Below, piece by piece: positions 33,977 to 44,594 of a DNA stretch of 64,000 bases; positions within the stretch are counted from its first letter, which is position 1, and the number at the start of each line of letters is the position of its first letter. The position numbers and the translations under genes were made by a program. The notes under the pieces are model-generated. The model did not search any database. It saw only the letters and a program-made list of their open reading frames with translations, and was not told where the DNA came from. This DNA comes from Ailurus styani (Eukaryota; Chordata; Mammalia; Carnivora; Ailuridae), in contig LNAC01000690.1 in assembly GCA_002007465.1 (NCBI GenBank), positions 342,274 through 406,273 on the forward strand, given 5' to 3'.

Positions 33977-35479
33977 AAAGTGTTGTCATCATTTATAGTT
34001 TCTTCAAAGAGAGTACCTGTTATCTTGAAGAAGTATTTTGGGGTAACGGTTTATTTTAGAGTTAAATTAATACAAATATCAAAAAGTTTTTTCCAGTGAT
34101 ACTTTACAAGCATTTCAGAGACACAGTACTATCTGTATTTCCCCCTATTTTTGAGAGAAATGGGTATGAGTATTCTAGATAAAATTGATATATTTATCTA
34201 TACTCTTTAGCTTATAAAAGGGAATTTGATCACTTTTGGATTCTATTTTGAAATATTTAGGGCAAGGTATTTAAAATGTTTTAAAAGTTAACCAGGGAGA
34301 AAAGATGAAAGACTTAATTTCCTTGGACTTGAATAATTCAAGTCGAAAGCCTCTGTATTCAATTTTCCTTGACTTCTGTTGGTTGGCTTGGGGTTTTTCT
34401 TGGCTTGGGATTGAATATTTTACGTCACTTTAGGAAAGTCAGGATGTATCTAGCTTTTGAAGTAATAACCCAGATTTATAGTTGAATGGATTTAGGATCA
34501 AAGGGTTTTGAAAAACACACATTAGGTCTGTTGCTCTTCTTTCCTTTTCTTTTTTTTAAATACCATTAGCAGACAATTCGAGTATTTTAAACACACTTTC
34601 CAATGGAGCTCTTGGAAGTCCTTAAGGCTACAAATAAGAAAATGGGAAGATTTTTTTTCCCCTTCCTTACTCTTTCTCTTCCCATCTCCTTCTTTCTCTT
34701 GCTTTCTTCTTTCTTCCTTGTTTCTTTCCTTTTAATTTCTTCATACTTCTCCCTCAGATTTGCGATAATCAAAAGCCCATTAAGATGTAAAAGCAAGGAT
34801 GTGATGAAAAGCGGGCCCTGGTGCTGACGCAGTATTTTTCACATAGTTGTGAACATGTGTGCAACCACAAATTAGTCTTTGGATCAGCTATCTGTAGTAA
34901 TGATACAGTGATTTATAAAGTTCCCCTTTCAAAACAAAGTCTGGAGTGTGCAGACCACAAAAATGACAAACATTTTCAAAGATGTAGGGTGAAAAACCCA
35001 AGCCTATCAGCATTTTGAAAGACAGATTTCTGGAAACTCAAGTCTCCATTTACCTGCTTTTCTAAGTGCGTTTTCCTCAAAGCCCCCTTGTGCTCACTTG
35101 CAGATGAAAATCCTCCTTCTCTGCTAGAAAGAGCATTATTGGTGGGTGTTGGAATGTTCTAGATGTAAACATCAGAGGTCCTTCCATCGTTTCACAGAAG
35201 GTGGGTTAGAAACACTGAATGGCCATGTGGGGATTATCTCCAAAGTGTCTTTTAAATCTTCAACCACCAAGATCCATCTAAGGCCCACCAACCCCAGCCC
35301 CCTCACCTGGGGGGAACAGGCATTTCATAGATAGAGGGTGGCGAATGTTCCAGAGGCTGATAACATGCTAACAACAACAAGTCAAGACCTATACACCATG
35401 AGCAATCATATCAAAACCTCTGCACTTCTTTTGACCCTGTGTTAATGCCAGACATAATTTCAGTAACAGTAATAATCAT
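33471..35479. other. Unique sequence with a GT microsatellite
   Basis: About 2 kb. Contains a (GT)n tract at 33930-33972 and a TTTC-rich pyrimidine tract near 34655-34740. No gene recognised; the Lys/Arg/Glu-rich minus-strand frame at 34587-34796 is the pyrimidine tract read in reverse. Confidence 0.45.
33930..33972. repeat. (GT)n microsatellite
   Basis: tgtgtgtttg is followed by a run of about 17 uninterrupted GT units ending at gtatg. Confidence 0.93.
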
Positions 35480-35660
35480 AGTAGCCATTGTTTTTGAATG
35501 CGGTTGTGTGCCAGAAATCATGTTAGCCACTGTATATGTATTATCTCATTTAATTATGAATTGCACAAGTCTGTAAGGTGAGTACTGTTATTTTCCCATT
35601 GCACAGATGAAGATATATCAGCTTGCCCAAGTTCGTGGCACTTAATTATCAGGTAAAGAT
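35480..35660 (-). mobile_element. MIR element
   Basis: 'ttatctcatttaattatgaa', 'ctgtaaggtgagtactgtta', 'ttttcccattgcacagatga' and 'cagcttgcccaagttcgtgg' form the reversed MIR order. Confidence 0.8.
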
Positions 35661-36204
35661 ATTTTCAATAGACTTTGTTTACTCAAAGGGTTGGCCTTCT
35701 GACGTGCCAGGGAATGGAACCTACTCCCTGAAATCCAGATATTCCCCCTAATCCCTCCATTTAGACTGGGTTTTCATTTTGATCCAAGTGACACTAAATG
35801 AGTTAGAGCTCCCCCCGCCACCCCAGTATTGGCAGAGGTCATTACTTAAATGGGAGTAGGGTGGTGAGCGGAAGGCAAGTCCCACAGTCAGCCTCTGGAT
35901 TGTGCGGTGTTGGGCCTCACGGACCTTGGAACGTATTCACGTAAGTTAGGTGTTAAAAGTTTCAGAGATGAAGAAGTGTGTGTGTGTGTTTATTTCATTT
36001 CTGTTAAAGAAAGGATGTTTGTGAGAGATTAGGAAATAGTGTGATGATGTGTAATTTGTACAAACTGAGCCATTGACATTGGTGATCTCTGGAAGGCAGT
36101 AGCCTGAGGTCAGAGTGAGACCAGAAGACAGTTTTTTTCTATATATGTAAGCCCTTGTTTTACTGCTGCAGCAATCCTCTTTTCTCCTGTGATGAAAAAA
36201 TAAG
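35661..36204. other. Unique sequence
   Basis: About 540 bp; a short (TG)n at 35978-35988. No gene recognised. Confidence 0.4.
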
Positions 36205-36350
36205 TTCAGGAAAAAAGACAAGCCTGACTCCGAGCAAGTAACGTGAGTTTAAGCCTCCATATCGTAGCTCATGGGCTTTGTGACCTTGGGGAGCAGGGAA
36301 CTTCCATGGGCTTCGGTTTCCCCATCTTCAAAATGAGAGAATGAGACCAG
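36205..36350 (+). mobile_element. MIR fragment
   Basis: 'gctttgtgaccttggggagc', 'gaacttccatgggcttcggt' and 'ttccccatcttcaaaatgag' are the diagnostic MIR core. Confidence 0.7.
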
Positions 36351-36679
36351 GGATGTTCCAAGTCTCCCAGGCCCTTCTGTTTTGTGAAACCCTGTAAAAC
36401 GTAGTGAGACATCTGGGCACTGGGCTCACTAAGGCCTGGACACCAGATTCCCATGAGCTCAGCATTGTCAGGCCTCTAGTTAGAAGTGCCCCCCAGAGCA
36501 GGCTCCAACTTCTGCGCAGTGAGCTCTCGGCTCCTGGCAGTGTGCACTCACAGAATGAAGCTGTGTCCTCTAAAAGAGTGTTTGCTCCCCACGCGTAGCA
36601 ATAGACCCAGAGCCTTTCCTTCTTCCATTCGTATATTGATGCCATTGCTCATACCCTGCAAAATCGTACAGATCTTATT

Positions 36680-36694
36680 AAAAAGTTAGCAGAG
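36680..36694. repeat. Left target-site duplication of the outer SINE
   Basis: aaaaagttagcagag here and aaaaagttagcggag at 37137-37151 (14 of 15) bracket the whole two-SINE block. Confidence 0.9.
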
Positions 36695-36894
36695 GGGCGC
36701 CTGGGTGGCTCAGTGGGTTAAGCCTCTGCCTTCAGCTCAGGTCATGATCTCAGGGTCCTGGGGTCAAGCCCCACATCAGGCTTTCTGCTCAGCAGGGAGC
36801 CTGCTTCCCCTTCTCCCTCTGCCTGCCTCTCTGCCTACTTGTGATCTCTCTCTCTGTCAAATAAATAAATAAAATCTTTAAAAAAAAAGAGTTT
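36695..36894 (+). mobile_element. CAN-SINE, outer and older of a nested pair
   Basis: Full head 'gggcgcctgggtggctcagt', caniform body 'cctctctgcctacttgtgat', and tail with aaataaataaataaaatctt and A9. A second SINE inserted into its A-rich tail, so the rest of the tail (about 37117-37136) is displaced to the far side of the second copy. Confidence 0.97.
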
Positions 36895-37116
36895 GGGCGC
36901 CTGGGTGGCTCAGTGGGTTAAAGCCTCTGCTTTCGGCTCAGGTCATGATCTCAGCGTCCTGGGATCGAGGCCCACATCGGGCTCTCTGCTCAGCAGGGAG
37001 CGTGCTTCCTCCTCTCCCTGTCTTTCTGCCTGCCTCTCTGCCTACTTGTAATCTCTCTCTCTCTGTCAAATAAATAAATAAAATCTTTAAATAAAAAAAA
37101 ATTTTTTTTTAAATTT
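36895..37116 (+). mobile_element. CAN-SINE, inner and younger of a nested pair
   Basis: Same subfamily, head 'gggcgcctgggtggctcagt', body 'cctctctgcctacttgtaat', tail aaataaataaataaaatctt then A/T-rich runs. Its own target duplication is aaaaaagagttt at 36883-36894 and 37117-37128, which lies in the tail of the outer SINE. Confidence 0.97.
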
Positions 37117-37136
37117 AAAAAAGAGTTTATAAAAAA

Positions 37137-37380
37137 AAAAAGTTAGCGGAGTAGTTAAGAACATGGGTTTTGCAATCAGGCCCATTTGAATTCAAATTCC
37201 GGGATTGCTAACTATGTCTCGGTGGGCAAGTTATTTAACCTCTCTGGGCTCAGTTTTCTCATCTATAGAATGGTGATAAACCTACCTCGGGTGGGGGGGC
37301 TATTGGGAGAATTAGATCTTATGTATAAAAGTAGAGGTGTCAATGCCTGGAACATAGTAGGTGCTCATTAGTAAAATTCT
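37137..37380 (+). mobile_element. MIR element carrying the nested SINEs at its 5' edge
   Basis: 'gtagttaagaacatgggttt', 'gcaatcaggcccatttgaat', 'gttatttaacctctctgggc', 'tcagttttctcatctataga', 'acctacctcgggtgg' and 'ggaacatagtaggtgctcat' give one of the best-preserved MIRs of the window. Confidence 0.88.
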
Positions 37381-37869
37381 GTTCCCCCCAGGAATAGATG
37401 CAAATTGAAAATATGGAGTTGGCCAGTTGAGGCTTACCTGGGTCTGGGAAGGTACAGCTGGGCACAGGAGACAGTTGCTCCATTTCTGCTGTGATTGAAG
37501 TTTGTCGATAAGGATGACAGATGCAAGTATTAAAACTTTATGTCAGAGTTTATTACAGAAAGTTTTGATCACCGGTAAAATACCGGTTCCTAAGAATCAC
37601 TTGTGCATTATTAATTCTGGATCGTTTAAGGGAAAAATGAACCATCATTTGTTTCTCTCTGTTTCATTCCTATACGGGCCCCTCCCTCCTTTCCCTCCCC
37701 TCTCCTCTTTCCAGCCAGTGAGGAGAGAAGTCTGTTTTTAGTACAGTAGCTACTTCTGGTCTCCTGTGGCAAATTAGACTTGCTAATCTTATTAAGAAAC
37801 TTCTATGGCCAGTGTGGGTGTTAAGGGCATGGAGAGCGAAGAAGGTTAGTATGAACCAGTACTGTTCTT
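37381..37869. other. Unique sequence
   Basis: About 490 bp with a C/T-rich stretch near 37677-37712. No gene recognised. Confidence 0.4.
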
Positions 37870-38340
37870 AGTGGGGGATGAGTCCTGTTCTCAGAAGAGG
37901 GGACAAGCGGACGGCTCACCACAAGAGAAGGCAGAATGCAAGCAGGGTGCTGTGGGGGCGGCTGGGACACGACACATTCTAACAGGAGACAGCAGGCAAG
38001 GTTTCCCAGAGGAGGCCTTTGAGCTGGGCCTGGGGGAAAGGGTGAGCTATGCATTGCAGGCTGGGGAATAGTCATGAACAAATAGCACAAGGCTGAGAGA
38101 GTAGGTTGTGTGCCTAGTAAATGGTGAGTTGCCCTAGGAGATTAGAATGACCAGGTCTGTGAGTAGTCATATTAGGATGGAAATGTTTTTCAGTCTTACC
38201 TGCCAGTGAAGATCTCCTGGGGAGCTTGCTAAAAGTTCCCTGGCCTCCCACCTATTGACTCAGATTCAGTGTGAATAATGCAGTTCTAGAGGATGGATTT
38301 GAAAAGATCGGGAGGGCCAGTTTAAGAAGAGCCTTGAATG
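37870..38340 (+). other. Possible old interspersed repeat, interrupted by MER5A
   Basis: 'ggcaaggtttcccagaggag', 'gcctttgagctgggcctggg' and later 'gggagggccagtttaagaag' recall the same uncertain ancient repeat noted at 1-500. A MER5A-like piece at 38185-38280 interrupts it. Class unknown. Confidence 0.3.
38185..38280 (+). mobile_element. MER5A-like fragment
   Basis: 'gaagatctcctggggagctt', 'gctaaaagttccctggcctc' and 'ctattgactcagattcagt' follow the left half of MER5A. Confidence 0.6.
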
Positions 38341-38667
38341 TCATTCAGTTTTGACTGTATTTGACTTTGTATCTCACGGCATCCGACAATATTTTTAACT
38401 AGCTATTTTTGTGCAGACCTAGAAGATTCACATTGTAAATGCTATCCTGGTGGTTCTAGGTCAGTGGTTCCTAATGTGAGGGCTGGGATAGCTCAGGGTC
38501 CATGAAGACTTTAATGGGTCTCTGCTTGCTATTTTAGGTGTTTCTAAAAATTCAATGCAAGTTATGCATTTATCTGTCTTTCCTAAGTTCATAGCTGGTT
38601 TAACTAGTTCTTTTTTTTTGGTGTGGAACTGTATTAAAACAGTGTGGTAACATGGATAAGGTAAGGC

Positions 38668-39100
38668 AGCACAGTGCTCTGGTTAAAAGCATGGATTTTG
38701 GAAGCAGATCTGAGTTTTTAGACTTATTTCATGCCTTTCCAATTGTAAGATCTCAAGTTACTTCACCTGTGTGATCCTGTTTCCCCGTATGTAAAATGGG
38801 TATGAGGGATGACTGAGTGGCTCAGTCAGTTAAGCGTCTTCCTTCAGCTCAGCTCATGATCCCAGGGTTCTGGGATCGAGTCCCATGTCAGGCTCCCTGC
38901 AAAGAGCTTCTCCCTCTGCCTGACGCTCCCCCTGCTTGTGCTCTCTCTCTCTGTCAAATAAATAAATAAAATCTTAAAAATAAATAAAGTGGGAATAATA
39001 CTAATACCCACCTCACAGGGTTGTAGGGAGGATTCCGGGAGAGGACACATGTACAGTGCCTGACATCAAGAGAGTGCTTCCAGCATGTCCTTCTTATTAA
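38668..39100 (+). mobile_element. MIR element split by a SINE
   Basis: Left half: 'cagcacagtgctctggttaa', 'aagcatggattttggaagca', 'ctgtttccccgtatgtaaaa'. Right half: 'gggaataatactaataccca', 'cctcacagggttgtaggga', 'acatgtacagtgcctgac'. Joined across the SINE they form a nearly complete MIR of about 240 bp. Confidence 0.9.
38806..38985 (+). mobile_element. CAN-SINE inserted in a MIR
   Basis: Head 'gggatgactgagtggctcag', older-type right arm 'cccctgcttgtgctctctct', tail aaataaataaataaaatctt. Target duplication aaaatgggtatga (38793-38805) and aaagtgggaataa (38986-38998), 10 of 13. Confidence 0.96.
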
Positions 39101-40659
39101 GCTGTTTCATGGAAAAATAATTATATATCACTATGTGTAATTTTGTTTGGGAACAAGACTCAGAGGAATAATAATCACAATAAAGGAGCTTTGCAACTGA
39201 AATCTTGGAAAGCTTCTCAAAGGGCCTCTTTTGGACACGCATCTAGAGTGGAAAGCAGACATGCCTTTCCTTAGCTACCCTAGTCATAGAATAGATGCTC
39301 CTCGGAGGACCCTCACACTTAAGCTGTGCCTCTGGAGTGTGATTTATCCTGGAAATGGTTCTAATGGAAAATAATAGAAAAGTACTTGCCAGGAGAAGAC
39401 TCAAATGAGAATGTGTATTTACTTTGGGCAGATTTTCCCATTGCGCTGTGTTAGACTGCCAGGAAGTTAAAAATAGCGGTGATAAGCAATCTGCGAATCG
39501 GTCCCTCTTGGGGTGGCAAGGGTCAACTGAAAGTAGAATTGTTCCTCCGGGCCCCTGAGAACTCCACTTTATCCCCCTTTAACTGTTCCAGAGCCCCTCA
39601 TGCGTGCGGCTTCTGTTGGCTGCTCTCCTGCGGTCCGCCTGTCCTGCCCAGCTTCCCCTGGCGGGCCCATCAATTCCTCAGACTTGTGCTAGGCAGCCTG
39701 TGTTAAACCGACCGGTTTGGGATGGCCTCATGCTTTAAATACACTATTTATAACCGGTAATTTATGTTTTCATGATACTTCACGTGGCAGCTGGTCTTTG
39801 TGGTGCTGTAATAAGGGAATAATGAAATACATGGTATTTATACCAGTGGATGTAGTGTTTGTCATTTTGTGTACGGATTGCAATTGTAGGAAGCATGTAA
39901 AATTCCAAAGGGTATTTTTTTTTCTCTTAAAGATAAGCGCTAACGTATTAAATATTCATCTGCTGTGTAAGAACACTATACTATCTTTTTGTTTCCTTCA
40001 TCCTTATTTTCTCATGGAAATATATTCAGATGTCTACAATATGTATTGTTCTCATAAAATGCTCCTCATTATAACTAGTCCCCTGAGCAAAACTTAAAAA
40101 TCTTCATCAACAGCTGTTCCAAACTATGCTAATATGCATGCCCTTCAGCCTCTGGGGTCATATCTAAAGAACACCACTGGAGCACAGTTGTGCACTTGGC
40201 TCCCGAATTCCTTGAACCCTGATCAAGTTCATGACCTTCAGTGGTGGGTGAGGTCTTGAGGACTGGCAGCCCAAAGAACCTTTGCCCTTTTAAGGAATTG
40301 CTCCTCTCCCCCACTGCCTCATTTTCAAAGGTGATGTCTTACGTTGTTTCGCGTTGTTTGGCCCAGCTGCAGAGACTGGGAGGACTGGTGACCCGGGCCT
40401 CTCTTCTGAAGACATGATAAAGCCAAGGCTGCTGTAGGAGGCCACCAGGAGGAGCACTGGGGAAAGTGAGCCCTGTGTTGTAGCTTCTGTGAAGAAGTCC
40501 CCTCCACCCTCTCCTCTACTGGGTAATACCAGTCAAATGACCCTGGCAGCAATGTGGAAATCAGGAAGTGGGGAGAGTGGGTGGGGACCAGTAAACACTG
40601 AGACCACACATCTGAGCAATGTATTCTGTTCTAATGAATTTGCCTCCAGCTCACTCTAG
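39101..40659. other. Repeat-poor sequence, no gene recognised
   Basis: About 1.5 kb without recognised repeats. The central part (39700-40110) is a candidate regulatory block. The frame at 39717-40097 (126 codons) is Ile/Phe/Cys-rich from AT bias and is not a gene. Confidence 0.4.
39700..40110. promoter_or_regulatory. Candidate conserved noncoding block
   Basis: AT-rich, repeat-free, with 'tttaaatacactatttataa', 'ccggtaatttatgttttcat', 'gggaataatgaaatacatgg' and 'tatttataccagtggatgta'. It contains MEF2-like (ctatttataa) and homeobox-like (taattta) cores, and an accggtt/accggta pair around 39709-39759. Inference only. Confidence 0.35.
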
Positions 40660-40805
40660 AACAATGGTTCTCAAAGTGTGGGCCCACGGAAGCAGCATTA
40701 AGTACAGGTGTGTGCTTCCTTGAAATGCAAATTCAGACCTCCTGAAGTCCTAGGATCTGAGTTCTCTGGCCCTGCAGGTGATTCTAATGCTTGCTCAGGG
40801 TCAAG
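40660..40805 (-). mobile_element. MER5A-like hAT DNA transposon
   Basis: 'caatggttctcaaagtgtgg' is the characteristic terminal inverted repeat, followed by 'ttgaaatgcaaattcagacc' and 'gcaggtgattctaatgcttg', the reverse complement of MER5A. Confidence 0.75.
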
Positions 40806-41288
40806 AGGCATTTACTAATCTCATTGGGTTCTTCGGTTCCTCGAAAAATAACAAAGGCATCATGGCCTACCTCCCCTGTGCCCACAGATGGGTGTAGGGC
40901 TGTGACAAAGAGCAGTACAGTCCTGCTTTCTGCCCCAAGAGGGTGTGCTGGCTGAGCCGGGCAGGCCTGGTACAGTTCTGATGGCCAGGGTGCATAGGAG
41001 CCAGTACGTTGCCCTGCTCTGGAGCAAGGAGGATAGGTTCTTGAGTTGCCCAAAAGTAAAGACAGTAAGTTCCTTACTATGAGGAATGAAAAGTAGTGGT
41101 ACCTAGTGGGTGCCCCAGAAGCTTTTTTTTTTTTTTAATTGTTGTGGACAGGAAACTATGAAGGATGTCTCTGGGTATTATTTAGCTCCGATAATACTTT
41201 CTTTTGCTCCCATTAAAGTTTGAATCACACGACCTCACTTTACCTCAGTAAGCATTAGCATCTGCTACTCTTACCGATGCCAGTGTTA
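40806..41288. other. Unique sequence
   Basis: About 480 bp with a T-run at 41123-41136. No gene recognised. Confidence 0.4.
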
Positions 41289-41761
41289 GTATTGGTATAT
41301 TGCTCGGGGCAGGCAAAATTACGCCCCTCTCACACCCTAATCCCTGGCACCCGTGACTGTTACTTCCAGGTGTGGTAAATTAAGGTGGAGCCGGAAGATC
41401 ACCCTCGATGATCTGGGTGGGCCAGTGTAACAACGGTCTTGTAAGGAGGCCTGGCTGAGGTAGAGGAGAGGTACCATGGCGGACGCAGAGGGAATCGAGG
41501 GAGGTGGCTGAGGAAGAAATTTGAAGGTGCTACCCTCCTGGCTTTGGGGATGGAGGGAAAGGCCATGAGCCACGGATTGCCGACGGCCTCGCAGAGCTGG
41601 AAAAGGGAAGAAGGTGAATTTTCTCCAGAGCTTCTGGAAGGAACACGGCCTGCCAGCGCCTGGTGTGAAAGCTTCGGACCTCCAGAACTGTAAGTAATAC
41701 GTTTACGTTGACATTAAGCTCTTGGTGATTTGTTTCAGGGCCATTGGAAAGCGATATAGGA
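41289..41761 (+). mobile_element. Solo LTR of an ERVL-MaLR element (MLT1 type)
   Basis: 'caggcaaaattacgcccctc', 'acaccctaatccctggcacc', 'gatgatctgggtgggccagt', 'aacggtcttgtaaggaggcc', 'cagagcttctggaaggaaca' and 'cggacctccagaactgtaag' follow a MaLR LTR from start to polyadenylation region. About 470 bp, forward, without internal sequence. Subfamily not assigned. It has no coding capacity. Confidence 0.75.
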
Positions 41762-42087
41762 GGTCTCACCCTGTCGCCGTTTCACAGGTGGGGGAACTGG
41801 TATTCGGAAAGCCGGGAGCAACTCCCCCCGAGGTCACTTCGCTAGGAAGTGGGACCAGAGGGGATTGTGGCCAACTCGGGGTCCCAAGCCCAGTCTTTTG
41901 AGACTCAACACCTTTCCAGGAGTAGGTGTCTTGCTTAGTAGACTGCCTTCTGGACTTTCTTTTCTGTTTCACTGGCCTAGCAGCGTCGGCAGAAGGGTTC
42001 ACATCAGACTGAACTTGGTGATGAAATCAGGTCAATTTTTCTTCCCAAGTGTACTGTACCCTTAATGTGAGCTGTTTACTGTTGGTT
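41762..42087. other. Unique sequence
   Basis: About 330 bp between the LTR and a SINE. The first 100 bp has a MIR-like 'cgccgtttcacaggtggggg' followed by 'aggtcacttcgctaggaagt', possibly a degraded reverse MIR at about 41768-41860. Confidence 0.35.
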
Positions 42088-42266
42088 TGTTTTTTGTTTT
42101 TTTAAGAGAGGGAAAGGGGGACGACGGGGTGGGAGAGAGAGAATCTTAAGGAGGCCCCATGCCCAGCATGGAGCCCAACACAGAGCTGGATCTTACGACC
42201 CTGAGATCACAGCCTGAGCGAAATCTGCAGTCACACGCTTAACCGATGGAGCCACCCAGGTGCCCC
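42088..42266 (-). mobile_element. CAN-SINE, old
   Basis: Reversed tail reduced to a T-run and 'aagagagggaaaggggga'; reversed head 'gatggagccacccaggtgcc'. More diverged than most copies; no target duplication seen. Confidence 0.9.
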
Positions 42267-43119
42267 GCGGGTGGCTCTTTCCTGAGGCGATGTGTAAGGA
42301 AGGCAGTTTCTGGGAGTGACGTTGGGAAAACAGGAGGTGGTTTTAGTATCCAGTACAGCTCCATCAGCTGATTGAAAAAGAGCCAAAAAGAAAGTGCTTT
42401 TCCATGAAAATGGGGTGGAAAAAACAACAGCTAACAAACACAGGCCGAGAAAGGCTTATAAGGCTGAAGACAGCCTCAGAGTGGGTTAGCTCCCTGCTGA
42501 AGTGTGTTGTTTGGTTTCTGGTGGAGGAGAGGGGCGGAGAGGAGATGCTGCTCTTCCTCTCGCTCAGCAAGTCTGTCCTTTGGGATCAGACACCAGGAGT
42601 CTGGAGAAGAGGCCACAGAACAGGCTGCCATGAATACATGAAGTTTCTCCAGGACCAGGAGTCCTGGAGAGAAGCTGCTGGGTGGGGAGGGGTGCTGGGG
42701 GTGGGGAGAGGATGCCAAGCACAGGGGCATTGTCAGGACCCCAAAGGCCCAAGCTCCAGACTGAATGTTTTAATATCAAAGTCAACGCACGGCCCCAGAG
42801 AAGCTCAGTCTTTTTTGGAAGGTATGCACAGAAATGCAGGAGGGAAGGGCCTAGAATGACAATGTTTAAGGTAGAGGAAGACCCAGGGCAGGGAACACCC
42901 ACAGGGGACCAGCATTTTGCCAGGGGCTACAGGAGCCAGTTGGAGGAGCCCATCCAGCCCCTACTTCCAGGGTTGTCTTATCCTCTGGTAGGAAGAACAC
43001 AGCATTTTCAGAATTCTTCTAAGGTAAGAACCAGGAAGATTGAGTTCCAAAGAAGCATAAAGAATGGTGGAGCTTGGAAGCATAAAGAAATCATACTAAG
43101 TAAGTTGGAAAGAAAGGAA
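42267..43119. other. Unique sequence, no gene recognised
   Basis: About 850 bp with long frames on both strands: 42404-42859 (+, 151 codons), 42682-43134 (+, 150 codons) and 42564-42902 (-). None has a recognisable domain, and open length in several frames at once points to a GC/purine-rich bias with few stops, not coding. Confidence 0.4.
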
Positions 43120-43352
43120 ATTAATAATTATTGAGGGTCACTCTGAGGCATGTTCCATGCTAGACATATTCACATAAATTCTCTCCTTTAGGCAGCCAGA
43201 AACTCTGAGGTAAACATTGCATTGTCATGTAGAATGAGGTTCAGAGAGGTTAAATAACTTGCCCAAACACAGCAGGAACATGTCAAAACCAGCATTGAAA
43301 CTCTGTGTTTTGGTTTCAAGCCCAGCGTACTTTCCACCGCACTGCATTGCCT
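43120..43352 (-). mobile_element. MIR element
   Basis: 'attcacataaattctctcct', 'gaatgaggttcagagaggtt', 'aaataacttgcccaaacaca' and 'caccgcactgcattgcctcc' reproduce nearly the whole reversed MIR. Confidence 0.88.
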
Positions 43353-43384
43353 CCTGGGGAGAAGGAATCCTAACACACCTCATG

Positions 43385-43640
43385 TGTTTTTTAATGACAT
43401 GGAAAGATGTTCAAGAGATATAGCTAAGTGGATAAAGCAGGTTGTGTGACCCAGTTCTTATTAACACATACACTTGAAATATCAAGATAAATAGATACTG
43501 TACCCTAACACCATCAAGTGGCTACCTCCGAGCCTTGAAGTTGGGGTATTTTGTTAAAATTCTTTTGGCTAATCTGTAGTTGACAAATTTTCTACAGAGA
43601 ATGAAACTTCATGTATTCACAAATACTAACAGAATGCTGG
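43385..43640 (+). other. Unassigned ancient repeat
   Basis: 'acatggaaagatgttcaaga', 'taagtggataaagcaggttg' and 'gacaaattttctacagagaa' recall a common mammalian repeat that starts with a 'catggaaa..atgttca' segment. I cannot name its class with confidence (possibly an L1-related 3' end). Confidence 0.35.
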
Positions 43641-44064
43641 GCTTTACAATCCCTTTGGAGGAGTTTTGGTGCCTGATAGGACGAGTGGCTGTCAGGGCAC
43701 TTGTGGACACTTGAGGAGAGCAAGAGCAAATATATAGGAGCGCAGAATCTGTTGGGACAGTTCTTGCATCTGTGTATATGCACAGACTGAGGCATGGCTG
43801 TGATGGGAGGACTCTGTGGGAAAGTACTGGGGGCTGAGTGTGGATGGTGTCACTTCGGAGTATCCAGAGTGCCAGGCTTAAACTTGGTGCTGAGTTCTAC
43901 GGATGGAGGAACCTAATGCAGAGGTGGATTTTTGAAATGCTGTCCTGAAATGCGGTAGCGGATTATGTGAACGCTTTGATTAAGAGGTGGGTTTTGTTTG
44001 GATACAGGAAACCTCTTCGAACGGCCACTGATCCCAGCCCCGCTGGTTCCAGGTTGCGGTACAC

Positions 44065-44083
44065 TATCGCCACCTAGTGCTTG
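44065..44083 (-). promoter_or_regulatory. Candidate CTCF binding motif
   Basis: Plus strand tatcgccacctagtgcttg; the minus strand reads caagcactaggtggcgata. Against the CTCF core (C-C-A-C/G-T/C-A-G-G/A-T/G-G-G-C-G/A) it fits at 12 of 13 positions, differing only at the first C, and it extends into the usual downstream bases. It lies in unique sequence. Whether it is bound cannot be told from sequence. Confidence 0.5.
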
Positions 44084-44572
44084 CACAGCCAAATTGCAGG
44101 GCTAGTTGACTCTGAGTCTAGGTTGTAGAGCAACTTGTCTTTCAAAGCCAGAAATGATAGTAGAGTTATCTGTGTCTCCAAAGACACCTAAAAGTTTTTA
44201 AGTAACTGGAAAAGGGAGTGAATATCTTAGTGTCAAACTAGACATCTCAAATGATGTGGACCCCGCTTCTTTGAGTAACTCAAAATTGTGAAAATCCAGC
44301 AGAGAAAGAACACTTACAGCCTCTGGAATACACAAATACCTGGGTTCAGCTGGAGATGGAGAGAACGCAATAGCTTTGAGACTTGTAATGAAAAAGGAAA
44401 CTTTCTTAATTCCTACCAGGTTGGTATTTAAGAGACTTAAATGCTGAGTGCCAAATGAGTAGTGATTTTTTTTTCCAGAAGCCTACATTTTAGCTTATTC
44501 CACAGCCTGATTAGATGTCATTATAAAAAAGACTGGATTTTGAATGGAAGCAGAGTTGGAGATGTAGCCGAT

Positions 44573-44594
44573 TGTGTGTGTGTTTGTGTGTGTG
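44573..44594. repeat. Short (TG)n tract
   Basis: gtgtgtgtgtttgtgtgtgtg, about 22 bp, followed by a G-rich stretch (ttgggggagggtgggg). Confidence 0.85.

Noticed and set aside
36695..37116. tRNA gene or Pol III gene suggested by the tRNA-like SINE heads
   Set aside because: The heads are parts of SINEs with target duplications and A-rich tails. A functional tRNA gene would have an intact cloverleaf and terminator and lack these flanks.
42404..43134. Overlapping 150-codon frames suggesting an exon-rich region
   Set aside because: Several frames on both strands are open in the same place because of base composition. No domain, and the reading continues toward a MIR.
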